DNA of 64,000 nt from a bacterium (GCA_030604405.1 JAUVVY010000019.1:24442-88441); one strand, 5' to 3'. Positions 45,448-54,371 are shown, counted from the first letter of the stretch. Notes: generated from the letters alone by a model not told the origin. A program made the numbers and translations.

Positions 45448-46584
45448 TCAGCTCTGCGACGCCTTCTGCTCGTTCAGTACCTTCATGTAGATTTCTCCGA
45501 GGCGGGCAGCGAATCGCTCCATCGTGAAGTGCTGTCGGGCATAGAGACGCGCCGCCTCCCCCAATCGCTTAGCGAGAGCGGGGTCCGCGGCCACTCGTAA
45601 GATAGCGTCAGCGAGTGCGCGAGGCTGGCCGATTGGCACCAGGAGACCGTTTTCACCATCAGAGATGTAGTCGCATGGTCCCCAGACAGCCGTGGAAACA
45701 ATGGGTTTCCCCGCAGCCATTGCCTCCTGAACCGCCATGCAGAGGCTTTCTGCGTGAGAAGGACAGACGAAGATGTCGGCCAGCCGCAGTAGCGCAGGGA
45801 CATCATTGCGCACGCCCGTGAGCAGAACCTGCTGGGCGATGCCGAGGCGTGCACTCAGCTTCTCAAGGAATGCAGCGTCATCGCCGCTTCCCACAATTAG
45901 AAGACGGGCACAGGGATAGTGTCTGAGAACGGTTCCGAACGCATGAACTAGGTCTCTCTGGCCCTTGATTCTTTCCAGTCGGCCCACCCAAATGATGATG
46001 GGGTGGGCATCCGCCACCCCCAACTCCTGGGCCAGCGCTTTGTCGGCGGGAGGTAGATCAAAGAGCGCATAACTCACAGGGTGCACGACGGGGATAACTC
46101 GTTCGGGCGGATAGCCAAACCATCGCTGGAGGAACTCCCCATAGCTGGGCGACACGGCAGTGACCAGATCAGGCGTCAGGCGGTATGGCCGTTGATAGAT
46201 GCGACGAGTCCATTGTGGTCGCGGCTCATGCTGGGTGATGATGAGGCGATCGATGGCGCCGTAGGCCTTGGCACGTGAGGCGTGAATTATCGTATGTTCA
46301 TTGTGCGCATGTACGCAGTCCGGGTCAGCCTCGACTAGCGCCGACGCCAGTGCTCGGGATACGGACAGCCGCCAGCCATGCTTATGTAGGCCTAAGACGC
46401 GCGTAGGAAATCCCTCAGCAGCGAGTTCGTCCAGCATTGGCTGATTGGGTGCGAAAGTCCAGGCCTCAACCTCGGCACCCAAGGCCCGGAAAGCGTGGCA
46501 GTAGAATACGAACGCGCGTCCCGCGCCCGAAATTAGCGCCGTCGAGACCTCAACAATGCGTACACCTGACAACAGCTTATCCAT
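45448..46584 (-). CDS. Glycosyltransferase family 4 (tandem paralogue 1)
   Basis: About 378 residues, GT-B. N-terminal MDKLLSGVRIVEVSTALISG and GAEVEAWTFAP; C-terminal domain with IIWVGRLERIKGQRDLVHAF and LLIVGSGDDAAFLEKLSARL; the nucleotide-sugar region has ADIFVCPSHAESLCMAVQEA, with the E-x7-E motif, MAAGKPIVSTAVWGPCDY. GT4 enzymes add sugars to surface glycans in the cytoplasm. ATG at 46584 has GGGAG upstream; a longer frame is not real. Last of three paralogues. Confidence 0.9.
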   Translation of the reverse strand: MDKLLSGVRIVEVSTALISGAGRAFVFYCHAFRALGAEVEAWTFAPNQPMLDELAAEGFPTRVLGLHKHGWRLSVSRALASALVEADPDCVHAHNEHTIIHASRAKAYGAIDRLIITQHEPRPQWTRRIYQRPYRLTPDLVTAVSPSYGEFLQRWFGYPPERVIPVVHPVSYALFDLPPADKALAQELGVADAHPIIIWVGRLERIKGQRDLVHAFGTVLRHYPCARLLIVGSGDDAAFLEKLSARLGIAQQVLLTGVRNDVPALLRLADIFVCPSHAESLCMAVQEAMAAGKPIVSTAVWGPCDYISDGENGLLVPIGQPRALADAILRVAADPALAKRLGEAARLYARQHFTMERFAARLGEIYMKVLNEQKASQS

Positions 46585-46609
46585 CTGTTTGCGCTCCCTC
46601 AATACTGCG

Positions 46610-47743
46610 TCATGCTTGGCTTTGCGAGTGGTCAATTACTCTCGTATAAATATTTGCCAAGCCGGCAACGAATTTGTCCATTGAGAAATTCTCTTGCGCG
46701 TATGCACGCGCCGCCTCCCCCAATCGCTTAGCGAGAGCGGGGTCCGCGGCCAGTCGCAAGATGGCGTCAGCGAGTGCGCGAGGCTGGCCGATTGGCACCA
46801 GTAAGCCATTGTCACCGTCAGAGATGTAGTCGCATGGTCCCCAGACAGCCGTGGAAACAATGGGTTTCCTCGCAGCCATTGCCTCCTGAACCGCCATGCA
46901 GAGGGTTTCTGCATGAGAAGGGCAGGCGAAAATGTCAGCGACCTGAAGCAAATCAGGCACGTCCTTGCGCGAGCCTGTAAGAATAGCCTGTTCGGTCAGC
47001 CGCAGGCGCTTAGTTAGGTTCTTAAGGAAGTCACCACGGCTACCACTGCCCACGATTAGTAGGCGGGCAGAGGGATAATGTTCGACAATGGCCCGGAACG
47101 CGTGAATCAGATCGTGCTGACCCTTATGCCTTTTCAGGCGGCTCACCCAAATGATAATCGGGTACGCATCCATCAGGCCTAGCTCGCGAGCCAGCTCCTC
47201 CTGGCGAGCAGGCGCATCAAAGCAGGCCTTGTTGACGGGCATCGGCAGGGCAACGACCCGACCGGCAGCATAACCGTACCATGATTGGATGTGGATGGCA
47301 GAGCTAGGCGCGGGGGCGATAACCATTTCAGGTGTCATACGGTGCGGCCAGGCGAAAAAGCGACGAGACCAACGCAGCCGCGGGTCATGGTGGCTTATGA
47401 TGAGACGATTGATGGCACCGGCGGCCTTGGCACGCGAGGCGTGCAACCCCGTCTCGTAATTATGCACATGCACCACGTCAGCGGCACTGTTGGCAAGCTC
47501 CGAGGCCAGTGCTCGAGACGATGACCAACGATGGCTGTGTTTAAGCAGGCCTAGAACCCTGGTGGGGAATCCGTCATCGGCAAGCTCTTGCAGCATTGCC
47601 TGGTCAGGTGCAAACGTCCAGGCTTCAACATCGGCACCCAACTCCCTCAGAGCATGACAGTAAAACACGAACGCACGCCCCGCACCTGAGTTCAAGGTCG
47701 CCGAAACCTTGACAATACGCAAACCTGACAACAGCTTATGCAT
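46610..47743 (-). CDS. Glycosyltransferase family 4 (tandem paralogue 2)
   Basis: About 377 residues with the same plan as its neighbours: MHKLLSGLRIVKVSATLNSG, IIWVSRLKRHKGQHDLIHAF, LLIVGSGSRGDFLKN, ADIFACPSHAETLCMAVQEA and KPIVSTAVWGPCDYISDGDN. The C-terminal DNA is close to that of paralogue 1, while the acceptor-binding N-terminal half is more different, as expected if acceptor specificity is diverging. It begins 25 bases after paralogue 3. Confidence 0.9.
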   Translation of the reverse strand: MHKLLSGLRIVKVSATLNSGAGRAFVFYCHALRELGADVEAWTFAPDQAMLQELADDGFPTRVLGLLKHSHRWSSSRALASELANSAADVVHVHNYETGLHASRAKAAGAINRLIISHHDPRLRWSRRFFAWPHRMTPEMVIAPAPSSAIHIQSWYGYAAGRVVALPMPVNKACFDAPARQEELARELGLMDAYPIIIWVSRLKRHKGQHDLIHAFRAIVEHYPSARLLIVGSGSRGDFLKNLTKRLRLTEQAILTGSRKDVPDLLQVADIFACPSHAETLCMAVQEAMAARKPIVSTAVWGPCDYISDGDNGLLVPIGQPRALADAILRLAADPALAKRLGEAARAYAQENFSMDKFVAGLANIYTRVIDHSQSQA

Positions 47744-47768
47744 CTCTTCGCTCTCCTCCGATATTGCG

Positions 47769-48902
47769 TCATGCTTGAGTTGGCGAGCGATCAATTGCTT
47801 TCCTGTAAATCCCCGCCAGACCGGCAACGAATTGCTCCATCGTGAAGTGCTGTTTCGCACAAACACGAGCTCCCACTCCGAGTCGCTGAGCCAGACCAGG
47901 GTCCCCAGCTAGTCGCAAGATGGCGTCAGCAAGGGCCTTCGGCTGGGCGATTGGCACCAGTAAGCCATTGTCACCGTCGCTGATGTAGTCGCACGGCCCC
48001 CAGACAACCGTGGAAACAATCGGCTTCCCGGCAGCCATTGCCTCCTGAACCGCCATGCAAAGGGATTCTGCGTGGGAGGGACAGGCAAAAATGTCAGCGA
48101 CAGCAAGCAGATCTGGAACGTCGTTACGGTAGCCTGCAAATACGACCTTCTCAGCCAGTTGCAGATCCTTGGCGAGCTTCTGCAGACGAGAACCATGCTT
48201 GCCATCGCCCACAAATACCAGACGAGCAGATGGATAGTGTTCGATGATACTGCGAAAAGCATGCAGCAGATCGGCATGACCCTTATTCTGCTGCAAACGG
48301 CCAACCCATATGATGACAGGATACGCATCTCTGAGGCCCAGTTGCTCGGCCACCGCTTCGTTCCTGGGAGGTGGATTGAACTGGGCTTCACTGCAATAAT
48401 GGGGCAGGGCCATGACGCGGTCAAGAGGGTAGCCGTACCATGACGCAATACGCATTGCACAACTGAAGCTCGGCGCGGTGACCATCTCGGGCACTCGACG
48501 GTACGGCCATGCTATGATCCGGCGGGACCAGCGCAGGCGCGCATCGTGGTGGGTAATGACCAGCCCAGTGATGGCCCCGGCGACTTTGGCACGCGAGGCG
48601 TGGACTGCCATCTCGTAAGTATGCGCGTGTACCCAATCCGGAGCACTGTCGGCCAACGCTGAAGCCAGCACACGAGATGGGGAAAGCCGGTGTGTGTGTT
48701 TGCACAGACCGAGACTCCGGGTCGCGAATCCGTCACTGGCAAGTTCGTCCAGCAACGCGCCGCCCTTTGTGAAAGTCCAAGCTTCAACCTCGGCACCCAG
48801 CGTCCGAAGAGCGTAACAGTAGGTCAAGAATGCGCGAGAGGACCCAGAGCCTAGACTGGTCGCAATCTGAATAATGCGCAAACCGGATAATACCTTATCC
48901 AT
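47769..48902 (-). CDS. Glycosyltransferase family 4 (tandem paralogue 3)
   Basis: 377 residues. MDKVLSGLRIIQIATSLGSG, RLVFVGDGKHGSRLQKLA, VVFAGYRNDVPDLLAVADIF and SHAESLCMAVQEAMAAGKPI. First gene of the tandem set in transcription order. The ATG has no strong ribosome site (ATCGCTCT upstream). Its C-terminal nucleotide sequence is the most diverged of the three, so it may be the oldest copy or one not touched by gene conversion. Confidence 0.88.
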   Translation of the reverse strand: MDKVLSGLRIIQIATSLGSGSSRAFLTYCYALRTLGAEVEAWTFTKGGALLDELASDGFATRSLGLCKHTHRLSPSRVLASALADSAPDWVHAHTYEMAVHASRAKVAGAITGLVITHHDARLRWSRRIIAWPYRRVPEMVTAPSFSCAMRIASWYGYPLDRVMALPHYCSEAQFNPPPRNEAVAEQLGLRDAYPVIIWVGRLQQNKGHADLLHAFRSIIEHYPSARLVFVGDGKHGSRLQKLAKDLQLAEKVVFAGYRNDVPDLLAVADIFACPSHAESLCMAVQEAMAAGKPIVSTVVWGPCDYISDGDNGLLVPIAQPKALADAILRLAGDPGLAQRLGVGARVCAKQHFTMEQFVAGLAGIYRKAIDRSPTQA

Positions 48903-49206
48903 CGCTCTACATCCTTACTCCCATCACCAGAGGTTGCAGCGAGAACACACGAAATAGTGTCCACCAGCCTACTCCATGATCGGTAGATCCTGCGGGCACT
49001 TCTCCTGACTTTGGTCACATTCGGTACATCTGTACGGATCGTAGGCCGTGTTCATCCATAAGGCCGACGACATTTGCCACATTGTCAAAACCCCTGCGAG
49101 AAATCGCTCACAGGGGTCTTGGGTAGTCTTTTGGCAGGCGCACTGGCCTGAGTTCTACTCAGTGTGCCTGCCGGCAGCCCAGCCTTCTCCTGCTATCTGC
49201 GGCCTG
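48903..49206. other. Spacer upstream of the glycosyltransferases
   Basis: 304 bases with the terminator of the lipoprotein gene at 49087-49117. The promoter of the glycosyltransferase set should be here on the minus strand, but I cannot mark boxes with confidence. Confidence 0.4.
49087..49117 (-). terminator. Terminator after the lipoprotein gene
   Basis: On the minus strand ACCCCTGTGAGCGA-TT-TCTCGCAGGGGT ends in TTTT. Its stem is imperfect by one or two bases. It lies about 90 bases past the stop codon. Confidence 0.75.
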
Positions 49207-49755
49207 TTAGAGGCGTTGCAGCGCCGCTTCGGCCTCTTTCATCTTAGCCTGGTTATCGGACAGTCCGAGGAATGTCTCGAACTCGCCCTTGGCCTCATCT
49301 GTCTTGCCCTGCTCTGCCAAGATCCAGGCCAAACCCCAGTGGGCGTCGGCATCCTCAGGGTCAGCAGCGATAATCTTGCGGTACTCGGCGGCAGCCGCAT
49401 CGTAGTTGCCCCGCTGCTTAAGCTGCAGCGCTTTGGCCGCTGAGCCTCCGCCGACAGCTGGCGGGCCGGGCTCTGCTCCGGGCATGTCAGGCGGTGGTGC
49501 CATCTCGCCGGGCGGCCCCATGTCGCCAGGAGGTCCCGGCATCTCGCCGCCGGGCGGCCCCATGTCGCCAGGAGGTCCTGGCATGTCACCAGGCGGTCCC
49601 GGCATGTCGCCGGGAGGTCCCGGCATGTCCCCGGGGGGCCCCATTTCGCCGCCCTCTGCCTCTTCATCTGCGCCGCCACCGAACAAACAACCACCCACCG
49701 TGGCGACGATAAGTGCCAAGATGCTCAATACCAACAGCAGTTTCCACGCTCTCAT
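49207..49755 (-). CDS. Lipoprotein with PGPPGDM repeats and a TPR module
   Basis: About 182 residues. Lipoprotein signal peptide ending VATVGGC (lipidated Cys at about 23). Then an acidic linker and about six copies of a PGPPGDM heptad with variants, then a Gly/Ala linker, and one to two tetratricopeptide-like helices at the end (AAEYRKIIAADPEDADAHWG, LAWILAEQGKTDEAKGEFET). AAGGGAGG precedes ATG 49755. The repeats probably form an extended stalk from membrane to TPR head; function unknown. Confidence 0.75.
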   Translation of the reverse strand: MRAWKLLLVLSILALIVATVGGCLFGGGADEEAEGGEMGPPGDMPGPPGDMPGPPGDMPGPPGDMGPPGGEMPGPPGDMGPPGEMAPPPDMPGAEPGPPAVGGGSAAKALQLKQRGNYDAAAAEYRKIIAADPEDADAHWGLAWILAEQGKTDEAKGEFETFLGLSDNQAKMKEAEAALQRL

Positions 49756-49954
49756 ATTACCTGTGCCTCCCTTGCTGATGCAAAAGCTACATACTACGCA
49801 CCCAAAGCCCATCTATTCTACACCCAAAGCCTTTGTCTTGCCAAGGGCTTATCGGGCTTTGCCCCACGCGGCCAACCTGGCCTGGCGCTACATTGCCCCA
49901 GAATCACGGCAGTTATTGCGTTCAGTCACCCATTCGGGGCTTGTGAACCGTTGT

Positions 49955-51553
49955 TCAAAGCTCGTCGAGGTAGCTGGCGGGAACGATATTGCCTCGGTTG
50001 AGAATATTTCTGGGGTCGAGTTGGTGTTTCGTGCGAGCGATTTCACGCAGGCCCGCCTCACCATACATGAGATACAGGTACGGGTACGTCTGACCGTCCT
50101 GCTCGTAGGTTTTCTTGCCCACTCCGTGTTCGGCCGATATGGTGCCCCCAAGCTCTACTCCCTTGCTGGAAAGCTCCAGGAAGGCCCGGTGAGAGGCGGC
50201 CAGCTCCTCTTCGTTGGCGGGCAGGAGATCCCAGTGCAGGTGGTTGCTGCCGATGTGGCCGAACAAAACGTATTGCACCCCACAGGCCTCTCCAATTTCT
50301 TGGTAAGCGGCCATTATCTCGTCCAGGGCATGGTCCGGTACGGCGACGTCGGTGGCGACTTTGTGCGTACCGGCCTGGCGCACGGCCTGGTGGCACAGCT
50401 CAGGCACCGCGTGCCGAATCTCCACCATTTCCGCCTTCTCCTTGTCCGAGAACCCCGTCCAGTCCTCGATGCAGCCGTGCTCTTCGAGCAGTTCGAGCCA
50501 TTCGCCGAGAATTTCGTCTTCATCGCTGGCAATGGCCTGTTCGAAGTAGATTGCAGCCCCGGCGTTCTCGGGGATATTGGGATAGGTCTGCCTCAGCATT
50601 TTGAGCGCATGTGGGTCGAAGTATTCGATGGCCAGAGCGTCTATGGGGCTTGCCGCGTCGTGCGTGGCATCCCGCACCCCTTTGACGAAGCCGATGGCGG
50701 CCTCAACGCTGGGAAGATAGCCGATGCAGGCAAAGATAACTGGCGGCAGAGCAAGTAAGCCGATTTGGACTTCTGTGACGACCCCCAAAGTACCCTCGCA
50801 GCCGATGAACAGATCGATGAGGTCGGTCCTATCCGGATCAACGAAGTAGCCGGAGGCGTCTTTGACCGCGGGCACTTGGTAGGAGGGAAGCTGCACGCAA
50901 AGCGTCTCTCCGCAACTGAGTCTGATCTCGAATTGGCCGTTTTCGTCGGAGCAGACTTCGCCGCGTTTGATGTCGAGTACCTCGCCACAAGTAAGCGCCA
51001 CTCTGATTCTCTGCACCCACGCCCTGGTGGCCCCGTACTGGAAGGTGCGGCCGCCGGATGCGTTGCAGGCCACGGTCCCGCCCAAAAATGCGGTGGTCTC
51101 GGTCGGATTGGGCGGGTAGAGTAGGTTCTCAGCCGCCAGTAGTGGACTCAGTTCCTGCAGCATTATCGCCGGCGGGGCGACGGCGTAGGATTCTTCGTCA
51201 TTGAGAAAGAGCGTGTACTTGCCATCAGAGATGATTCTTTCGCCGGCTCCGGGTTCATTGGCTACGGGAGCGATCAGGTGCTCGGTTGAAAGCACCACGC
51301 CACCCAGCGGTACTCGCGAGCACGTTAACCCCGTCCCGCCACCCGAGATGCTGACCGCCGTGCCGCTGCCGTAGCAGTCCCGCAATACCGCAGCAACCTC
51401 CGCCTCTGTGGTGGGGTAGAGGATCCGCTCAGCCTCGCCGATCATGGCCGTAGATTCATCGGTCAAGTAATTCTCGATGACCATCGGGTCGTCGGAGCTT
51501 TGGATTGTCGCCATGTCAACTTCTTCAGGCTTGACTGCATGGATCGTATTCAT
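49955..51553 (-). CDS. FAD-binding oxidase, GlcD/D-lactate dehydrogenase-like
   Basis: 532 residues. FAD-binding-4 domain with ILYPTTEAEVAAVLRDC, SISGGGTGLTCSRVPLGG and YPPNPTETTAFLGGTVACNA; FAD-oxidase C-terminal domain with VLFGHIGSNHLHWDLLPAN, GTISAEHGVGKKTY and QLDPRNILNRGNIVP. Such enzymes oxidise D-lactate, glycolate or other 2-hydroxy acids, some coupled to an electron-transfer chain. No Fe-S module (GlcF-like) is adjacent. It begins 2 bases after the TrmO-like gene. The link to larC-dependent racemisation at 33 kb is only a guess. Confidence 0.88.
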   Translation of the reverse strand: MNTIHAVKPEEVDMATIQSSDDPMVIENYLTDESTAMIGEAERILYPTTEAEVAAVLRDCYGSGTAVSISGGGTGLTCSRVPLGGVVLSTEHLIAPVANEPGAGERIISDGKYTLFLNDEESYAVAPPAIMLQELSPLLAAENLLYPPNPTETTAFLGGTVACNASGGRTFQYGATRAWVQRIRVALTCGEVLDIKRGEVCSDENGQFEIRLSCGETLCVQLPSYQVPAVKDASGYFVDPDRTDLIDLFIGCEGTLGVVTEVQIGLLALPPVIFACIGYLPSVEAAIGFVKGVRDATHDAASPIDALAIEYFDPHALKMLRQTYPNIPENAGAAIYFEQAIASDEDEILGEWLELLEEHGCIEDWTGFSDKEKAEMVEIRHAVPELCHQAVRQAGTHKVATDVAVPDHALDEIMAAYQEIGEACGVQYVLFGHIGSNHLHWDLLPANEEELAASHRAFLELSSKGVELGGTISAEHGVGKKTYEQDGQTYPYLYLMYGEAGLREIARTKHQLDPRNILNRGNIVPASYLDEL

Positions 51554-51555
51554 GC

Positions 51556-51930
51556 TTAGGCGCTCTTTATATCAATTATCGGCGATTCGTCGAAAGCGTC
51601 GAGACCTTTCACAAAGAGCCTGTTACCTTCCACCTTGAGCAGTTCGACGCGGGTGACCCCGATGGGGTTGGGCCGCATCGGGCTGTGGACGAAAAAGACG
51701 CCCCGTAGTGGCTTGGTCTTGTCGCCCCGTGGATGCACCTGAAGAATCTGGCGGTCAGCTTCGTTCAGCCTGTGCATCCAGTACAGGATCAGCAGATGTT
51801 CCTGCTCCTCCGCCAGCAGCAGGGCGTCGGTGAATTTCGAGTCAACCTCAATAATCATCACGTCCGGTTCATCGGTGGTATGTGCGATGCCGACCGGCTC
51901 GATGCTGATATTGAGGTCGCTATCACTCAT
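51556..51930 (-). CDS. TrmO/TsaA-like (UPF0066) protein
   Basis: 124 residues. The core motif HPRGDKTKPLRGVFFVHSP followed by MRPNPIGVTRVELLKVEGN is the TrmO signature, and the C-terminus LDAFDESPIIDIK closes the family domain. TrmO methylates N6 of t6A37 in tRNA-Thr. At 124 residues it is shorter than E. coli TrmO, lacking the C-terminal domain, as in the archaeal and many bacterial short forms. Co-directional with the FAD oxidase gene, 2 bases apart. Confidence 0.85.
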   Translation of the reverse strand: MSDSDLNISIEPVGIAHTTDEPDVMIIEVDSKFTDALLLAEEQEHLLILYWMHRLNEADRQILQVHPRGDKTKPLRGVFFVHSPMRPNPIGVTRVELLKVEGNRLFVKGLDAFDESPIIDIKSA

Positions 51931-52069
51931 TCAGCGCAGTCTCTCCTCGTGTTGCGCACTCCCTTGCCAGGCGAGTAGTCGCGCCCCGGTGCAGCTTCTT
52001 CAGCCTGCTCTAAAGCCCGTGCACGGGCTGAGGAATGCCGAGCAGTTCCCGTTTCTTCTTGTCGCGTAG

Positions 52070-52155
52070 GTCGGCCTGAGCTTGCTGCATTACAGCAAGC
52101 TCAGGTGGGAATAGAGAACGCTGCAGCGTTTTCTATTCCCAGCTTCCAGCCCGAC
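52070..52155. repeat. Three-way-junction structured repeat, copy C
   Basis: Outer stem GTCGG (52070-52074)/CCGAC (52151-52155). First hairpin: CCTGAGCTTGCTG-CATTA-CAGCAAGCTCAGG (52075-52105). Second hairpin: TGGGAATAG/CTATTCCCA (52106-52114 with 52133-52141), with an inner stem. Then GCTTCCAGC. It lies 10 bases beyond the stop of the URO-D-like gene. Confidence 0.85.
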
Positions 52156-52164
52156 TCCGTTCCT

Positions 52165-53268
52165 CTAGATCCCGTGCCTCGGCTGCGGAATACCCAGCAA
52201 CTCCCGTTTGCGCCTCAGGTAGTACAGGTAATCGTTGTAGCTGACATCAGGCGGCACCCGGTGGTCCACATGGGGGATAACGCCGCCCTCTTCGACCAAC
52301 GGCACCAGCCCGGCCAGCTCTTTGTCTATCGCTTTGCGCCCAAGGGCCAGCGCACGCTTGTTCACACCACCGAGGAGCAGAACACGCTCACCCCAGCGTT
52401 TGCGGATCTCAAACGGATCGCTGCCCCCGGCCACCTCCACCGGGAACATGGTGTTGACCCCGCCGTCGAGCCAGCACTCGACCACATCCATGATATTGCC
52501 GTCACAGTCCACGTAGAAGATGTCGGCTCCCGCCTGCCTGACGAAGTCGGTAATGCGCTTGTAGCGCGGCGTCAGCCATTCCCGGAACATCTTCGGCGAG
52601 ATGATGCAGCCCTTGTTAAAGCACATGTCCTCCCAGAAAGCGCCGGCGTCAATTCTCACATCTGCCACTGCGCGCTCCAGCAACGTGGTGATGAAATACA
52701 CCCAGTACTCCATCATGTCCTGAACCAGGTCCGGCTGGTCCATGCAGGCGATGGAGATGTTCTCGAAGCCCATCCAGTCGCGAAAGCGCCCGAACACGCT
52801 GCCGAGGTTAACCACCACCGGCACATCTGCTGCGTTGAGACGCTCCACATGTTCGTCCCACTCATCAGGATACCGCGCCGGATCAGTGGGGTCGAGGCGC
52901 GGCACGAACTTCTCTTCCCAGTCCGCGCGGCTTTCGATGCCGAAGCGCAGGAATCGCGGGATGGTGTCGGTGCCGTCGGTGAATTCTTGCTTCAGGGTGC
53001 CTTCGCCGTCCCGGATGATGCGATATTTGTCGGTCTCCTCGATGACCTCCAGCTCAAACCCCGGCATCAGGCCAGTATTGACAGGCACGTGGACACGCGG
53101 GGCAAAGTGGAAGTAGCGGTCCGCTATTGAGTTGTCGTTCACCTCTTCGGGCAGGCCCTCGGCGTGCCAGCGGGTGAAGGTGTTATCCCAGTAGCCGAAC
53201 TCCTCGTCAGGCACGTGATCTACGGGCTCGAAATGCAGCGTCCGCAGCCAGCGCTCCCGGTGCGTCAT
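52165..53268 (-). CDS. URO-D-like (uroporphyrinogen decarboxylase family) protein
   Basis: 367 residues. MTHRERWLRTLHFEPVDHVP is the typical start of the corrinoid-methyltransferase-like URO-D clade, GDCDGN-like VDCDGNIMDVVECWLDGGVN and LLGGVNKRALALGRKAID follow. No MtaA zinc HxCxnC is obvious, so the substrate may be neither methanol/methylamine-corrinoid nor porphyrin. Members of this clade in MAGs are poorly characterised. It is the last gene of the bioY-amidohydrolase-URO-D group, 21 bases after the amidohydrolase. Confidence 0.82.
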   Translation of the reverse strand: MTHRERWLRTLHFEPVDHVPDEEFGYWDNTFTRWHAEGLPEEVNDNSIADRYFHFAPRVHVPVNTGLMPGFELEVIEETDKYRIIRDGEGTLKQEFTDGTDTIPRFLRFGIESRADWEEKFVPRLDPTDPARYPDEWDEHVERLNAADVPVVVNLGSVFGRFRDWMGFENISIACMDQPDLVQDMMEYWVYFITTLLERAVADVRIDAGAFWEDMCFNKGCIISPKMFREWLTPRYKRITDFVRQAGADIFYVDCDGNIMDVVECWLDGGVNTMFPVEVAGGSDPFEIRKRWGERVLLLGGVNKRALALGRKAIDKELAGLVPLVEEGGVIPHVDHRVPPDVSYNDYLYYLRRKRELLGIPQPRHGI

Positions 53269-53289
53269 GTTCCGATCATCCGTTCGCCA

Positions 53290-54348
53290 TCAGAGTCTTA
53301 CAGACTTAACCAACTCATGCGCATTACCGTACATCACCTTCGCAACATCGTCCGCGGACAGCCCGACGCGCTGGGCAGCGCGCTTGAAAGCCAGCAACTG
53401 TTCGTATATGTAGAAGGTGTATTTGGCCTCCACCTCCGGCGGCTTGCGGTCAATGTTCCACGGGTAACCTTCGTCGGTGAAGTTGATGTAGCTGTCGCCG
53501 TCGTACTCACGCACCCCGCGCATGAGCGTTATCGGCAGGTCGCTGGCGTAGAGCATCCTATCCGGCCCGACTAGCCGCAGGGCCAGCTCGAGCACCTCTT
53601 CGTTCAGATTGGCCGAGAAATCGTAATAGAGGCCTTCCACATCCTGCAGCGCCTCCAGCCCGGGCTTGGCGAAGGTGATGGTATAGGCGCGCCCGATGTG
53701 GGCTATCACCAGCTTCATGTTCGGATAGCTCTTGGTGATCCGCTTCAGGTCGGCGTGGGTGTTGGGATCCCGCAGCCGCTCCAGCCCGGGAATATGCAGT
53801 ATCACGATCAGGCCCATGTCGTGGGCAAGCTGCTGGTGCGCTGGGGGTAGATAGTCGTCAATACGGACCGCATTGATGTCTTCTATGTGGCTGGCCAGGC
53901 CCATGTACGGCTTCAGGCCGACAAAGCCGCCCTCCCTGATGAGCCGCTCCAGCATTTCAGGCGACTGATAGGGCCTGACCACGTAAAGAGCGTCAAACTC
54001 CGGGCTAGCCTCGGCCTGCTGGCTCACATATTCGTTCAGCGCCTGGAGGTTATTCTCCGGGTTCGGCATTGCGAAGCCGAGTGTCCCCGTCTGGCGCCCG
54101 GGAAGGAGCCTGTGCTGCACATCTATCAGGTGTTCGGCCGGAAAGTGGCGCGGTATCGCCGCCGGCCACAACGTCCTCTTCGTCTCTTCGGAGAATGGGA
54201 CATGATGCTCTTCCAGCCCCACGTGCACGTGGAAATCGTAAACTGTATCCGGCAGAAAATCGTCCAACTCCGCCATGAACAGCGGCAGGTCAACATTCTC
54301 GGAGCGCTCCGGGTCAATGCCCATCATTTCCGGTTCGGGAACGCTCAT
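53290..54348 (-). CDS. Amidohydrolase-2 family protein
   Basis: 352 residues. TVYDFHVHVGLEEHH near residue 38 carries His-x-His; GFVGLKPYMGLASH, MKLVIAHIGRAYTI and RMLYASDLPITLM are the later conserved metal and acid positions. It resembles ACMSD-/ uronate-like amidohydrolases. ATG 54348 is separated from bioY by 23 bases and the URO-D gene by 21, so it is the middle of a tight operon. Substrate not identifiable. The gene is distinct from the shorter amidohydrolase at 21874. Confidence 0.82.
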   Translation of the reverse strand: MSVPEPEMMGIDPERSENVDLPLFMAELDDFLPDTVYDFHVHVGLEEHHVPFSEETKRTLWPAAIPRHFPAEHLIDVQHRLLPGRQTGTLGFAMPNPENNLQALNEYVSQQAEASPEFDALYVVRPYQSPEMLERLIREGGFVGLKPYMGLASHIEDINAVRIDDYLPPAHQQLAHDMGLIVILHIPGLERLRDPNTHADLKRITKSYPNMKLVIAHIGRAYTITFAKPGLEALQDVEGLYYDFSANLNEEVLELALRLVGPDRMLYASDLPITLMRGVREYDGDSYINFTDEGYPWNIDRKPPEVEAKYTFYIYEQLLAFKRAAQRVGLSADDVAKVMYGNAHELVKSVRL

Positions 54349-54371
54349 ATTAGTACTCTATCCTCAGCAGA

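Larger units (their letters stand above)
45426..48902 (-). repeat. Three tandem 1159-bp units, each holding one glycosyltransferase
   Basis: Start codons at 48902, 47743 and 46584 are exactly 1159 bases apart. The 25-base spacers after the first and second genes are also alike. Units 1 and 2 (the two nearest 45.4 kb) are nearly identical over about 200 bases near the gene ends (about 45550-45760 and 46700-46920), unit 3 is more diverged there. Confidence 0.8.

Noticed and set aside
52105..53130. Long frame antisense to the URO-D-like gene
   Set aside because: Starts within the structured repeat and shows no family motif.
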